The notes below the pieces were generated by a model. The model was not told the origin of the DNA. It did no database searches and saw nothing but the letters and a program-made list of their open reading frames with translations. From contig CM034112.1 in the NCBI GenBank assembly GCA_019914945.1, positions 7,262,001-7,326,000 on the forward strand: a DNA stretch of 64,000 bases, written 5' to 3'. Numbering within the stretch: position 1 is the stretch's first letter; every line of letters begins with the position of its first letter. A program made the position numbers and the translations under genes. This DNA is from Typha latifolia. Lineage: Eukaryota > Streptophyta > Magnoliopsida > Poales > Typhaceae. Shown piece by piece: positions 22,448-33,409 of this stretch.

Positions 22448-22699
22448 TCATGACATATTCTTTAAATTATTATGTTCTTTTTGCATTGCATCAACTCTAT
22501 ACAGCAATGTTTGGAACATGCCTCTAAGTTCATCCGCTAAGCCCATGTTCACACCCATGGACGTTAGTTGACTCGGTCCTACCATGGTCGTTCTAAAGGC
22601 ATCGACCTTATAGTTAGGGTTATCGTGGATTGAGTCTTCCCTTGTCGGTGTGCTCTCCATTGGTCTCTTTGTGTATGTCATTTTTCTTGTTTTCCCCAT
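22448..22699 (-). CDS. element E gag N-terminal fragment
   Basis: An 83-residue reading frame starting MGKTRKMTYTKRP about 20 bases inside the primer binding site. The C-terminal part (ADELRGMFQTLLYRVDAMQ) resembles the short helical segment near the N-terminus of Ty3/gypsy gag proteins, where similar NNQ...MEMM-type helices occur in element D. No capsid or zinc-knuckle region follows. A second frame (22164-22397, minus, proline-rich) may be another broken gag piece. Function is assumed from position, and the family match is weak. Confidence 0.5.
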   Translation of the reverse strand: MGKTRKMTYTKRPMESTPTREDSIHDNPNYKVDAFRTTMVGPSQLTSMGVNMGLADELRGMFQTLLYRVDAMQKEHNNLKNMS

Positions 22700-22718
22700 T
22701 AATGGTGGTCTAAGGTTT

Positions 22719-22736
22719 GCCTGGCTCGATAACCAA
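22719..22736 (-). other. element E primer binding site, unusual
   Basis: The minus strand reads TTGGTTATCGAGCCAGGC directly after the 5' LTR. The usual tRNA-Met match in this window is TTGGTATCAGAGC; here an extra T and a changed core suggest a decayed site or a different tRNA. Confidence 0.6.
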
Positions 22737-23641
22737 TGATAGGGTCACGGAACAATTCCTTTATGATCTGAATTTATTGTAGGAAGCAGTCCACGCAATC
22801 GAGGAAAAATATTCACCAAATAATCTCCCTTAGTCATAGAATGACAAAACCAAATGGAATCGATCCATAACTCCCTGATCTACGCTTTTTGTATTTACGT
22901 CCTTTGCAGATTCAAACTGCAGCTAGGACAAATGTATGATTTAGTGCGGATGTCGGTGGTGGTGACGGGTGGAGTGGAAATTAGGGTTATGGATGATAAT
23001 GGAGATGAGGGTGGATGGATGGTGTTGTTTAAGGGATATAGACAAAGGAAAAGAAGTTGTCTAGATCCCAAAGAAGAGGGAGGACTCGACAGACGAGGGA
23101 GATTAAAAGTTAGGAGAGATGGTAGGTTGGTGAAGAGGGAGGAGGGAGATTAGGGTAGATAGAAGATAGAGAGGCAAGAAACTAATATTCCAATAGCATT
23201 CTCCGACCTCAATTAGGGTTTCCTCCACATATTTATAGAGGCCCACCCTAAGAACTCTTCAACTAAGTTAAACAACTCCAAACAAACCCTATCAAACTAA
23301 CAACCAAGTTAAGACCCTAACAAACCAAGTGAACTAGTCTTCCTTTATCTTCTCGGATTGTTTCATCGCAAATAGATTCCGAATCTTGAGAAATCGTGAA
23401 TATCAAAGTTGTAGATCTAGAGGTTGAAGACATTATCCAACTAGTTTGATATTATTTGGATATATGTAGAATATTCTGCAAAAATTTTCCCGAAACTACG
23501 CATAGTTGTATTTAGCTAATTAAATAAAATCCTAACCTACTAAGAATCTAACTAAACTAAATAACCAAATAAGATAATTAGACTCAATCCATTGAGCCTA
23601 ATCTCCCTTTGATGTGATCCAATCTGACCCGGTTTGCATCA
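22737..23641 (-). repeat. element E 5' LTR
   Basis: 905 bp, closely similar to 20932-21853. It includes the CTCAATTAGGGTTTCCTCCAC and TATTTATAGAGG segment, which on the minus strand gives CCTCTATAAATA, a likely TATA box. Confidence 0.85.
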
Positions 23642-23646
23642 GAAGA

Positions 23647-25407
23647 ATAGGCTGCAAGCTCCGACGGTATCGGGTTGGCGTGATAACGCATTCGCCGCGG
23701 CCTCCCTCCCTACTGGCTCTCTCTCTCTCTCTCTCTCTTATTTCTCTTTCTCTCTCTCCCTCCCTTTCTTTCTCTCTCTCTCGGGTTCGCCGGAACTGAG
23801 CTGCCGGCGAGAGGCCGACCGCTGGCTGGCCAACAACAACCGAGTCCCCTCCTCGCCGGCCCGGTCCCTTCCTCTCTCTCTCTCTTCTTCTTCTCTTCTC
23901 TTCTTCTTCTTCTTCTTCTTCTTCTTCTTCTTCTTCTTCTTCTTCTCCTTTCTGAGCTTTTCTTCTGTTTTTGCAACAATGCTGGGCTCTGCCCAGCACT
24001 GGTGTCATTGCTTTTATTATTTATTTTATTTCATGTTTGGTTATTTATTTAATTAGGTATTGCATTTTTTTAATTAATGTAGATAAATTATCTAGACATT
24101 AATTATGTTCATAATAATATATATTCTCCACATGATAATTATTAATTATAATTAGTATAATTAATGATTAATTAGTTATAATTATTATGCATAAATATAA
24201 ATATAGGTAATACTTATATTTGTATATTTATTTATATTATATTTATGTACTAATGTTCATAGTATATGTATTTTAAGTAATTTTAACAATTTATTGTATA
24301 CTATTGTGTGTAAAATAAGATACTAGTCTTATTTATTTATTATTTTGTATAATTAAGTAAATACTATGTTGATACCCTTAGCAGATAGCAGGATATGGTT
24401 ATATTTGAGATACTCTTTGCGGATGACATAGTATTCTTTAAGCCTTCGGGCATGATGTTGAGATCTAGTATGATGATGACATATATTGCTGACATTGATG
24501 ACTGAGATGTTGAGAAATGCATATGATTTCATTATCATCTAATTACCTGATTATCGAGTGGTTAATATATACATCATATATGGTTGCATTTGATATCATA
24601 GCATCATCATGGTTGGCATGCATCATGTGTCATATTTGAGAGAGAGTTATGATGATAGTATGACATGGAGATTTTTTTATTCATTGTAAAGGATTATATA
24701 ATTTATTAATTATGACATGTTATCTACTTTTTATTTATGTATTATTGAGGATACATTCATATACTCATTCATGACATGATTCTCTTTCTGATTCATATTA
24801 TTCAGTACATAATTTACTTTCTATTTGACATCACTTATTCGGGGTAAGATCTATTCACTGAGTTTTTTGCTCATGACTCTCTTTATTTCTTTTCTAACCC
24901 CTTTAGATATGTAGTACGTGATTGCGACTTGAGATATCCCGAGAAAATATTTTAGATTGATGAGGTGAGCTATAGGTGTGAGACAGTATAGATGATAATT
25001 TGTATAGAAATTGAGTTGTATTGTTGTTTGTTATACTTGTACTTCATTGTATTAGACAATAATTTATATAATACATGTCAGATTATAGTGTACTCGTGTA
25101 TTAGTTGTTTAGTTGTATCTTGATGATTTGTTGTGGCCTGTGTGGGTCCTGCTAGATTATATAGTGGTCTAGTGTATATTATTGTGGACTTGGATATTCA
25201 TATGTTAACAAGTTTATTTGGTTAATAGTATAATTTATTTGGTGTTGAATTCTGTGAGCATGAATATATTAGCAGGTAGTATTTGATGATGTTATGATTG
25301 TATGTGCGCAGGAGTGTATCTCTATGTGACGAGCCTCACCCGACCTGTCACATGCGCCGCATGTGTCGTGTGGGCGTGCACGTGCCCGTGCCGGGCAGGG
25401 GCGTTAC
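23647..25407 (+). repeat. A-type LTR with internal deletion
   Basis: It has the GC/CT-rich part, (TTC)n at 23900-23946, the hairpin variant at 23981-23997, and the AT-rich part. It then jumps near 24362 directly to sequence equivalent to 4480 in the first copy. It ends GGGGCGTTACA at 25407. The next bases, ATTCAGGTGGTATTAGAGC, resemble a decayed tRNA-Met primer site, so this was probably a 5' LTR. Confidence 0.7.
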
Positions 25408-26370
25408 AATTCAGGTGGTATTAGAGCTTAAGTTTAAGGATGATCTGGCAAAGCATCAAGTATAGTAGTTGTCGATTTATTTTAAGATTACGCTAGTAAT
25501 CGATCTTTACAATTGGGATATTTATTGGTAGAGATAGAGGTCTAGGTTGTGATGTTGAGATTATTAAGTTTTGATATTTGACGATATTGATAGAAATAAT
25601 TTGAGATATTGGTGATATTGATAGAAATAATCTGAGATATTGGTGATATTGATAGAAATAATTTGAGATATTGGTGTACTAAAGATTTATCTAAGCGACT
25701 AATGAATAGGAAGAGGATATTACTAAAATCATGCATTGATGTTATTGATATTGAGGTGTTATAGTTCGTGGAGCATAATATTGGATATATAGACTTGTTC
25801 ATATGTTGTGATAAAGTGTAGAAATTTGTAAATATGTGGAGATATGTATTTTGTGCAGAAGGATTATTATCAATAGATTTGAGCCCCTACTCCTAAAAAG
25901 TTGGAAAGATAAGCATTCACTTTATTAGCCAAAGCCGGGACCGGGATAGAGAGATTTATATAGGCCTTGTGAGGAAAAGATTGAAATAGGACTCACAATA
26001 ACCCAATTTTAGAGTCAAGCATTCCCCAGAAATAAAATAAGACAAAGTTGTTAGGCTATCAGGAGTTTGATTCCACACAAGGGCTAACAACTAAAGCAAT
26101 CTGCCAATTGAAGCACGGGAAGTAGAGGCACCAATGGTAGCATAAGCATAAACAGTAGCAGTGGGTAGCAATAATTCCTAATGAGGGATTGGAGGTAGCA
26201 AGATAGGGCTCAGCCAACAACAGTGACTTCTTTAGCCTCCACTTGCTCAGGAAATTCTTGCCCAAGTTGATGCTCGGCAAAAACATTGTAAATAGCTCAA
26301 ACATCTAACGTAGCTCGGCTTGCTAATGGCGTTCGAAAAGACTAATGCAATAAGAAAAATTAGATATATC
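25408..26370. other. internal sequence of an A-type element, unidentified
   Basis: It begins with a decayed primer-binding-like stretch (GGTGGTATTAGAGC, 25414-25427). A short tandem of GATATTGATAGAAATAATTTGAGATATTG-type sequence (three copies) lies at about 25581-25672. The segment 25865-26330 is less AT-rich and has a minus-strand frame (26059-26304), but no domain was recognised. It may be an unrelated fragment. Confidence 0.4.
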
Positions 26371-26805
26371 AGATGCCAAACAAAGAGTAGATTCTGTACT
26401 GGATAATATGAATCAGAAAAAGTATCATGTCATGAATAAGTATATGAATGTGTCATCAATAATACATAAATGAAAGGTAGATATTATGTCATAACTGATA
26501 AAGGTATATAATTCTCGATAATAAATAAATATATCTCCATGTCATACCATCATCGTAACTCTCTCAATATGACACATATGATGTATGACGACCATGACCA
26601 TGTTATGATATCAAATGCACTCATATATGATGCATAATGACCACTTAAAAATTAGGTATATCAGATGATAATGAAATCATATGCATTTCTCAATATCACC
26701 GTCATCACTGACCTCTTGGTATAATATCATCATACTAGACCACTATACACAGTCAACACCCAGTATCTGATCTCAACATCTTGTCCGTAGGCTCAAAGCA
26801 TACCC
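26371..26805 (-). repeat. A-type LTR central fragment
   Basis: Inverse of about 4520-4980 in the first A copy, with GATGATAATGAAATCATATG and CTAGACCACTATACACAGTC words. It abuts another minus-strand A LTR at 26806. Confidence 0.75.
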
Positions 26806-28051
26806 TACCACACGCGATAGGATGGGCGGGGCCCGTCACGCACAGATACACCTGTACTCAACATAATCTATCTTAAAGATCAATCAACCAAATAAACATG
26901 TTAATATATGAATGCCCAAGTCTACAACAACCATACTAGATAGCTATATAATCTGGCGAGCCCCACAAAGGCCACGATAAATCATCAAGATACAAATAAA
27001 ATCACTAATACATGAGTACACTATAATTTGGTCTATATTATATAAATCATCGTTTATACAATAGAGTATAAATATCAAATAATGGTACAACTCAATATCT
27101 AGATAAACTATCTTCTATACCATCTCACGTCTATAGCTCACCTCATCTTTGCTCTAAAATGTCTCCTCATGATATCTCAAGTCGTTAACACATACCATAA
27201 TATCTGGGGGGTTAGAAAAGAAATAAAGAGAGCCATGAGCATAAGGCTCAGTGAATAGACCTTACCTTGAATCAGTAATGTTAAACAAAGAGTAAATCAT
27301 ATACTAGATAATATAAATCAGAAAGAGCATCATGTCATGAATGATTATATGAATGCGTCCTCAATAATACATAAATAAAAAGTAGATAACATGTCATAAT
27401 TGATAAAAATATATAATACTCGATAATGAATAAACAAATCTCAATGTCATACTATCATCATAACTCTCTCTCAAATATGACACATGATGCATGCCGACCA
27501 TGACCATGTTATAATATCAAATGCAACCGTATATGATGTATATTGACCACTCGATAATCAGGTAATCAAATGACAATGAAATCATATACATTTCTCAACA
27601 TCTCAGTCATCAATGTCATCTATGTATGTTATCATCATACTAGACCACTGTGCATAGTCAACATCATGCTCGAAGGCTTAGAGCATACTCTGTTATCCGC
27701 AAGGAGTATCTCAAATATAATCATACCCTGTCATCCGCTAAGGTATCAACATCTATCCAGACCGGGCATCCTTCTAGCTGATAGAAATCTCGTGAGGATA
27801 AGTCGCCACATATGCCCTGGCGAACGATATGTGTCCGAATGTTTGCTACGCACAAAGACTAAAGACCTCGGACGTAAGGCCGCAGGATCGCGACTATGTC
27901 GAGTAATCTATCATCCACTAAGCGCGTCCTAACCCTCGCGCTCACTCGGGTATCCTCACGCTTTCTATTTACTATCCTATCAATCACATTTCATGCTTTC
28001 TTTCTAAATGATAAATCATATGCATATATCTAATATGATAACAAGTGAATG

Positions 28052-29059
28052 TGTTTGGTTTTTAATTGTTGGCAATTGTGTACAAAATATTCTAAGTGTA
28101 TTTTTACATGTATATGAGCTTTATACAAGTCTAGAAAATCTCTGGTTTGAAGAATTGCAAGATTATTGGAGAAAAGCTGTTGAGTTCACACTGCGTTCAC
28201 AAACGCGTTTGAACGCAGGTACTGCGTTCACACAGACCGAGAGCTGCGTTCACAAACGTGTTCGAACGCGGGTACTACGTTCACATAGACCGAGAGCTGC
28301 GTTCACAAACACATTCGAATGCGGGTATTGCGTTCACATTGACCGAGAGCTGCATTCACAAACGCGTTCGAACGTGGGTACATGCGTTCACACAGATCGA
28401 GAGCTGCATTCACAAACGCGTTCGAACGCAACCTGAAGAATTCAAGCTGTCGCGTTCGAACGCACTTGACATCAAGTCAGGCTGTTTGAACGCACTCGGG
28501 CCGCGTTCGAACGCACCAACGGAGTTTGAAAATCTTGGACTCTCGTGAGTTCGGATAAGACTTGAATTTGGCTCTATCTTGGAGATCATATATAAGGATT
28601 GTGATGCCCTATCTCTAGGGTGGTTGAAAAAGCATTATTGAAGGAGACTTCTTGAGGCTACATCGGTTCTTCAACTAACAAGGTTCTATTCATTTACAAA
28701 ACTTAATCTTTCATCTTAAGGCCTATCTAGATGAAAGATCAATCTTGAGGGCTACTGAGGTTAGACTTCAATCACGAGAAGCAGTGAATCGTGGGTTCTA
28801 GCGAGCAAGACTGAAAGGAACAAAGTCGTTTGGATCGACGGGTTGTTTTGTGAGTCAGTTTTGCAACTGCTATTATACTACTGATTGGTTTTAATCCGAG
28901 TTTGGATCCATGGTTTTTTCCCGTTTGAGTTTTTCTACGTTAAAATCTTGGCGTTCATCTATGCTTTTGTTTTTAATATTTCTTCAGAGTTTTATTTAAG
29001 CGAACGAGTGATATCATTGCCTAGTATTTAGATACATACTTGTGTCTAGGGGTTTTTCA
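28052..29059 (+). repeat. Sire2 5' LTR
   Basis: 1008 bp, TGTTTGGTTTTTAATTG to GGGGTTTTTCA. It holds five copies of a 52-54 bp unit carrying the TTCGAACGC motif at 28191-28440, followed by further single motifs to about 28520. Confidence 0.92.
28191..28440. repeat. 53-bp tandem array with GCGTTCGAACGC core
   Basis: Units starting CTGCGTTCACAAACG (CTGCATTCACAAACG in two) begin at 28191, 28243, 28297, 28350 and 28404. Each contains one TTCGAACGC-like core and a CACAGACCGAGAG-like stretch, except the last, which passes into unique sequence. The 3' LTR has four units (37891-38090). Confidence 0.92.
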
Positions 29060-29060
29060 A

Positions 29061-29072
29061 TTGGTATCAGAG
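29061..29072 (+). other. Sire2 primer binding site (tRNA-Met)
   Basis: TTGGTATCAGAG directly follows the 5' LTR. Compared with Sire1 the next bases are AA instead of CAG. Confidence 0.85.
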
Positions 29073-29162
29073 AAGGTTCTCTCACCCTTAGAGAGAGATC
29101 AGATAGGCATGGATTTTCATAGAGATGGACCATCGTATATTAGACCTCATATTCTAGATGGA

Positions 29163-30158
29163 TGATACGATCACGCCTCTGACTATGGAGCTCTGATACC
29201 AGCTTGATACGATCTCGCCTTTTTGGTGAAGGGTCGATCTCTTCCAATTCTTGATTTGGACTAGATCTGGCACGAAACTTTGAAATAAGATCCCGAAATA
29301 TTTCGCCGTCGGATCGATGTGAAACTTTGATATGTTGTATCCCCAGAAAAGAGCTTTCCAACAAATCTAGTTTCAGGCAAATCGGAGTTGTGGATCTCGA
29401 GCTATCGTCCATTTAGTGGATGAATGTCAGGATGCTCTGTTTTGGATTCGTGGATGGAGGCACGAGATCCTAGGTAATGATGGTTGGTGGAGGACCGGCG
29501 TTAATGGGGTGGCACCGGTGAAAAAGTGGTGGTGGATGGGTTATGGTTGATGGAAATGTTAGGGCAAGTGCTGGATAGATTGGAAGAAGGGAGAGGAGAG
29601 GGCCACTCTTAAGGGACTAGGGTGATTAGCCGGACGAGGGAGGTTAGAAGCGGCGTCGCCGGGGATTGATAGAACGGGAGCGAAGAAAACGAAGGAGGCA
29701 AGGCAAAACTCTATCTCAATAATCAATAATCAATTTGGTTGCCTACCACATCCTTTTATAGGCTAACCAACAACTCGAATTAACCCTAAAAACACAATTT
29801 TCGTCGACCGCGTTCGAACTCGCCCGACCGCATTCGAACGCACCGAGTTCGCTCTTCTGGATTTGCGAACGCGATGCAGGCGTTCGAACGCGCAATCGAA
29901 CGCGCCTGTCGGTATTTGCGAATGCGATGCAGGCGTTCACAGTGCGTTCGAACGCACCGCGTTCGAACGCACAGTACATTCTCTTCACCACGTTCACAAC
30001 CCCGTTCACAAACCGCGTTCGAACTCACTCCACCCGGGTTCGAACGCGACTTACAGAAAACTTATTTTAATGGAAATTAAACACTAAAACATGAAATAAA
30101 AATACTCCTAAAGTGAATCCATGCTCGAGACGACGTCGGTGAAGTCCGAATCGTATCA
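29163..30158 (-). repeat. D-type solo LTR inserted in Sire2 gag
   Basis: 996 bp, TGATACGATCACGCC to GTCCGAATCGTATCA on the plus strand, flanked by the target duplication ATGGA (29158-29162 and 30159-30163). Sequence on either side reads through the gag motif equivalent to ILDGSNYGYW in Sire1. It includes TTCGAACGC repeats at 29810-30052 with exact palindromes near 29949 and 29960. It also has an internal primer-binding-like GGTATCAGAGC (inverse of 29190-29200) about 27 bases from its end. Confidence 0.93.
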
Positions 30159-30163
30159 ATGGA

Positions 30164-31534
30164 TCAAATTATGGATATTGGAAAGCTAGAATGAGAGCTT
30201 ACTTGAAGTCTATAGACGAGCGAGTATGGTTTGCCATTGTGAACGGTTGGAGTCCACCAATGTACATGGTGAATGAAAAAACTTTTTGAGAAACCGATTG
30301 AGTCATGGGATAGGACAGACTATGAAAAAGTCGGATGGAATAGCAAGGCAATAAATGCAATTTTTACTTGTGTTTCCTCAAAAGAATTTAGAAGAATTTC
30401 TACTTGTGAGATAGCAAAAGAAAAACTTGGATGATCTTAGAAACTACTCACGAAGGAACTATGGCTGTAAAACTTTCGAAACTTCAGAGGTTGACTACTA
30501 ATTTTGAAAATCTACATATGGAGGAGAATGAGACATTTGATGAGTTCTATGCAAAGCTGAGTGATATAATCAACTCCAGTTTCAACCTAGGAGAGAAAAT
30601 TCCTAAAAACAGAATTGTCCGTAAGATCCTTAGGTCTCTTTCAGAAATGTTTCAGGCAAAAGTTACAACTACTGAGGAAAGTAATGACATTGATTCTATG
30701 AAAGTTGAACAATTGGTAGAAAATCTACAAACATTTGAGTTCAGTCTTTCAAAACCGAGGAAGTCCAAAGGGATTGCTCTATCGACAGTTGAACAAAATA
30801 TAGAGGAGTCTGATGATGAAGGTGATTTAGATGTTGAGATGTTGGCTATGTTCGTCAAAAGGTTTATAAATTCTTTCGAAAGCCAAACAAGTTGAATGCT
30901 GAAAAATTTGAGAAAAGCAAAGCCTTTGTGAAAAAAAAATACTATGAGTTAAAATACAGGTGTGAGCAACAACAATGTCAAACAGAAAAATAAGAATTCT
31001 GAGAATAAAGTTCGATATTTTGAATGTTCTGGTTTTGGGCACATAGCAGAAGAATGCCCTAATCGCCTTAAGAAGAAGGGTAAAGTTATGAAAGTTACTT
31101 GGGATGACTCAGATGAATCTAATGACGATTCTGAAAAAGATGAAGAAAACTTTGTAGCTTTTACCTCTTCTTTACTTAATATTAATTCTGTTATTGATAC
31201 TGTTAGTACAGATGATCAGGATATGTTACCAGCTGAGGACGATGAATCTGAAATTCAAAAGGCATATAATGACCTATACCTGGAGTTGTTTAAACTCAAG
31301 AAAAACAATCTTAAACTACTTCAACGACTCAAGGTAATCGAACCAGAAAGAATTCAATTTGAGGAGAAAAACAAATTGGAACTTGAACATGTCAAAGACT
31401 TTTTTGAACAACTAGATAATGCGAAAAATAAAATGAAAGCTGATGAAATTGAACTAGAGCGATTGCATAAGGAAGTGACATTTCTAAAAGAGAAAAACAA
31501 ACTTGACGAGATTCTAAAAACTCAGATCTCTTGA
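30164..31534 (+). pseudogene. Sire2 gag (main part)
   Basis: It follows the D solo LTR and reads WKARMRAYLKSIDERVW, then breaks by a frameshift in an A-run near 30280-30290. It resumes with the UBN2-like capsid region (30431-30895, with FDEFYAKLSDIINSSFNLGE). It breaks again near 30860-30960 and resumes (30962-31534) with the degenerate knuckle CSGFGHIAEECPN and a long charged, coiled-coil-like stretch (KLKKNNLKLLQRLKVIEPER). A TGA ends this frame at 31532. By family it would form the particle shell; here it cannot be made intact. Confidence 0.88.
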
Positions 31535-32209
31535 AAAGACAGGTATGGTGTTGGATACACTGAAAATTCAAATAATAATAAAACTATATTTGTTTCTGCA
31601 GGTATACAAAAGGAAGAATATCTAAAGTCATCAACCACATTTACAAAGCAATTCTGGATGAATGCTTCTAAACTGAAGTTGAATCTACAAATTGGTGAAT
31701 CTTCAACGCCACCAAAGGTAAACTTTAGTCACACTCCTCGACAAAAGGTGAATAGAAAAGGGTTTGTTCCGACATGCTATCATTGCGGCATTCTAGGGCA
31801 TATTCGACCTCATTGCAAATTTTTGCAAAAACTTAGAAGTGCTTTCATTTATGGGATGAAAACAAAGGCCATATGGGTCAAGAAAAGTGATTTGAAATGT
31901 TATATTGTGCATACAGCCTTGAAAGCTTTAAATTCTGATCTGTGGTATTTAGACAGTGGCTGTTCAAGACATATATCGGGTGACAAGTCCTTATTTTCTA
32001 ATCTCGAAAAACATGAAGGGAGAGTTGTGATATTCGAAGATGGTAATTCATCCAAGGTAATAGGTAAAGGAAATGTAAGTTCTCCAGGGGTTCCTATTCT
32101 TGAAAATGTTATTTATGTTAAGGGTTTGAAAACAAATATTCTGAACATCAGTCAATTTTGTGATGAAAATTATGAGGTAAATTCTCCAAAAATGATTGTA
32201 CTATTCTAG
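31535..32209 (+). pseudogene. Sire2 gag/pol junction: zinc knuckle and aspartic protease
   Basis: The frame starting at 31658 carries the complete CCHC knuckle CYHCGILGHIRPHC (residues about 41-54). The copia protease active site follows in WYLDSGCSRHISGD (residues about 97-110), with the aspartate in DSG. After GKGNVSSPGVPILENVIYVK the frame stops at 32207. The protease would release gag and pol products. Sire1 has lost everything after the knuckle. Confidence 0.85.
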
Positions 32210-33409
32210 ATCATGATGGTAATGTTATATGTTATGGATTTAGAATATCTAATAATTGCTATATTATTGGAACGTCACATAAACTAATATGTAACAGTGC
32301 TTTTTTCGACATTGTAGATCTTTGGCATCAACGTCTTGGATATGTAAATCACAAGGAATTATTTAATTTGTCCAAACAAGAAGTGGTAAGAGGAATACCT
32401 AAGATGAAAAAAATGTCAAAAAGATTGTGCGGTTCTTGTCAAATTAGAAAACAAATTAGGATCTCACACAAGAAGGTAAATGCAGCTACCACTAACCGTG
32501 TGGTACAATTAGTTCACATCGACTTGATGGATGCAACAAAAATGGAAATTCTTGGAGGTAAATGCTATTTATTCTTAATGGTTGATGATTACTCCAGATA
32601 TACCTGGGTTGCCTTTCTACATGAGAAGTTTGAAACCTTTGAAGTTTTTAAATCACTATGCTTAAAATTGCAGAATGAAAAATCTACTACCCTAATTAGG
32701 ATTTGTTCTGATCATGATAGAGAATTTGAAAATAAATTTTTTTCTATATTTTGTGATTCTCTTGGTATTCAGCATGAATTTGCAACTCCTATAACTCCAC
32801 AATAGAATGGGATTGTGGAAAAAAAAGAACTGAGTTGTGCAGGAAATGGGTAGGGTTATGCTTCACGCTAGAAAGGTTACTCAAAGGTTTTGGGCAGAGG
32901 CGTTCAATACAGCGGTACATGTGATAAATCATATTTATCTAAGACCAGGTACAAAAATGATTGCATATGAAATCTCGAAAGGTAAGAAACCTAGTGTTAA
33001 ATATTTTTGAGTTTTTGGTAATAAATGCTATATCTTGCGTGATCGAGAATATTTGACTAAATTTGACACTAGAAGTAGCGAAGGCATCTTCTTAGGGTAT
33101 TCTAATAATAGCAAGAGCCTACGAGTATTTAATCTTAACACTTCTACTGTTATGGAATCTGCTAATTTTATTATAGATAAATCCACGACTGATATAACTG
33201 AAGCTACTCCTATTTTTGTTTCTGCAGATACATATGACGAAGAAATAGGAAAAGAGCTTGATTTGGAAATTGAGAATCAGGACGAGAACAAAGTTGAAAT
33301 GAACAAAGATGACTGCAATGTACCGGAACCATCTGCTAGAGTGAAATCAAATCATCAACTATCACAAGTGATAGGAGATGTGTATGAACCAATTAAGACA
33401 AGACGATAA
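32210..33409 (+). pseudogene. Sire2 integrase
   Basis: The pre-integrase zinc domain contains LWHQRLGYVNHKELF and CGSCQIRKQ (near 32323-32455). The catalytic core has the first D in VHIDLMD (about 32515), the second D in ICSDHDREFEN (about 32711; the usual glycine after DH is D), and the E just after a TAG stop at 32803-32805, at VEKKE. Further breaks follow (a frameshift near 32825, TGA near 33008). The C-terminal part (33035-33409) has IFLGYSNNSKSLRVFN, the usual end of the copia integrase region, and stops with TAA at 33407. It is inactive. Confidence 0.87.

Larger units (their letters stand above)
20932..23641 (-). mobile_element. element E: compact LTR element with gag fragment only
   Basis: 2710 bp, flanked by the target duplication GAAGA (20927-20931 and 23642-23646). 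LTRs are 20932-21853 (922 bp) and 22737-23641 (905 bp), each running TGATAGGGTCACGG to GGTTTGCATCA on the plus strand. The interior is under 0.9 kb and holds a gag-like frame but no protease, RT, RNase H or integrase. This fits a non-autonomous gag-bearing LTR element. Its LTR 3' half is related to that of gypsy C, suggesting mobilisation by a C-like chromovirus (inference). Confidence 0.88.

Noticed and set aside
28191..28440. CRISPR-like array of evenly spaced repeats
   Set aside because: The repeats are contiguous 52-54 bp LTR units without unique spacers, in a plant retrotransposon.
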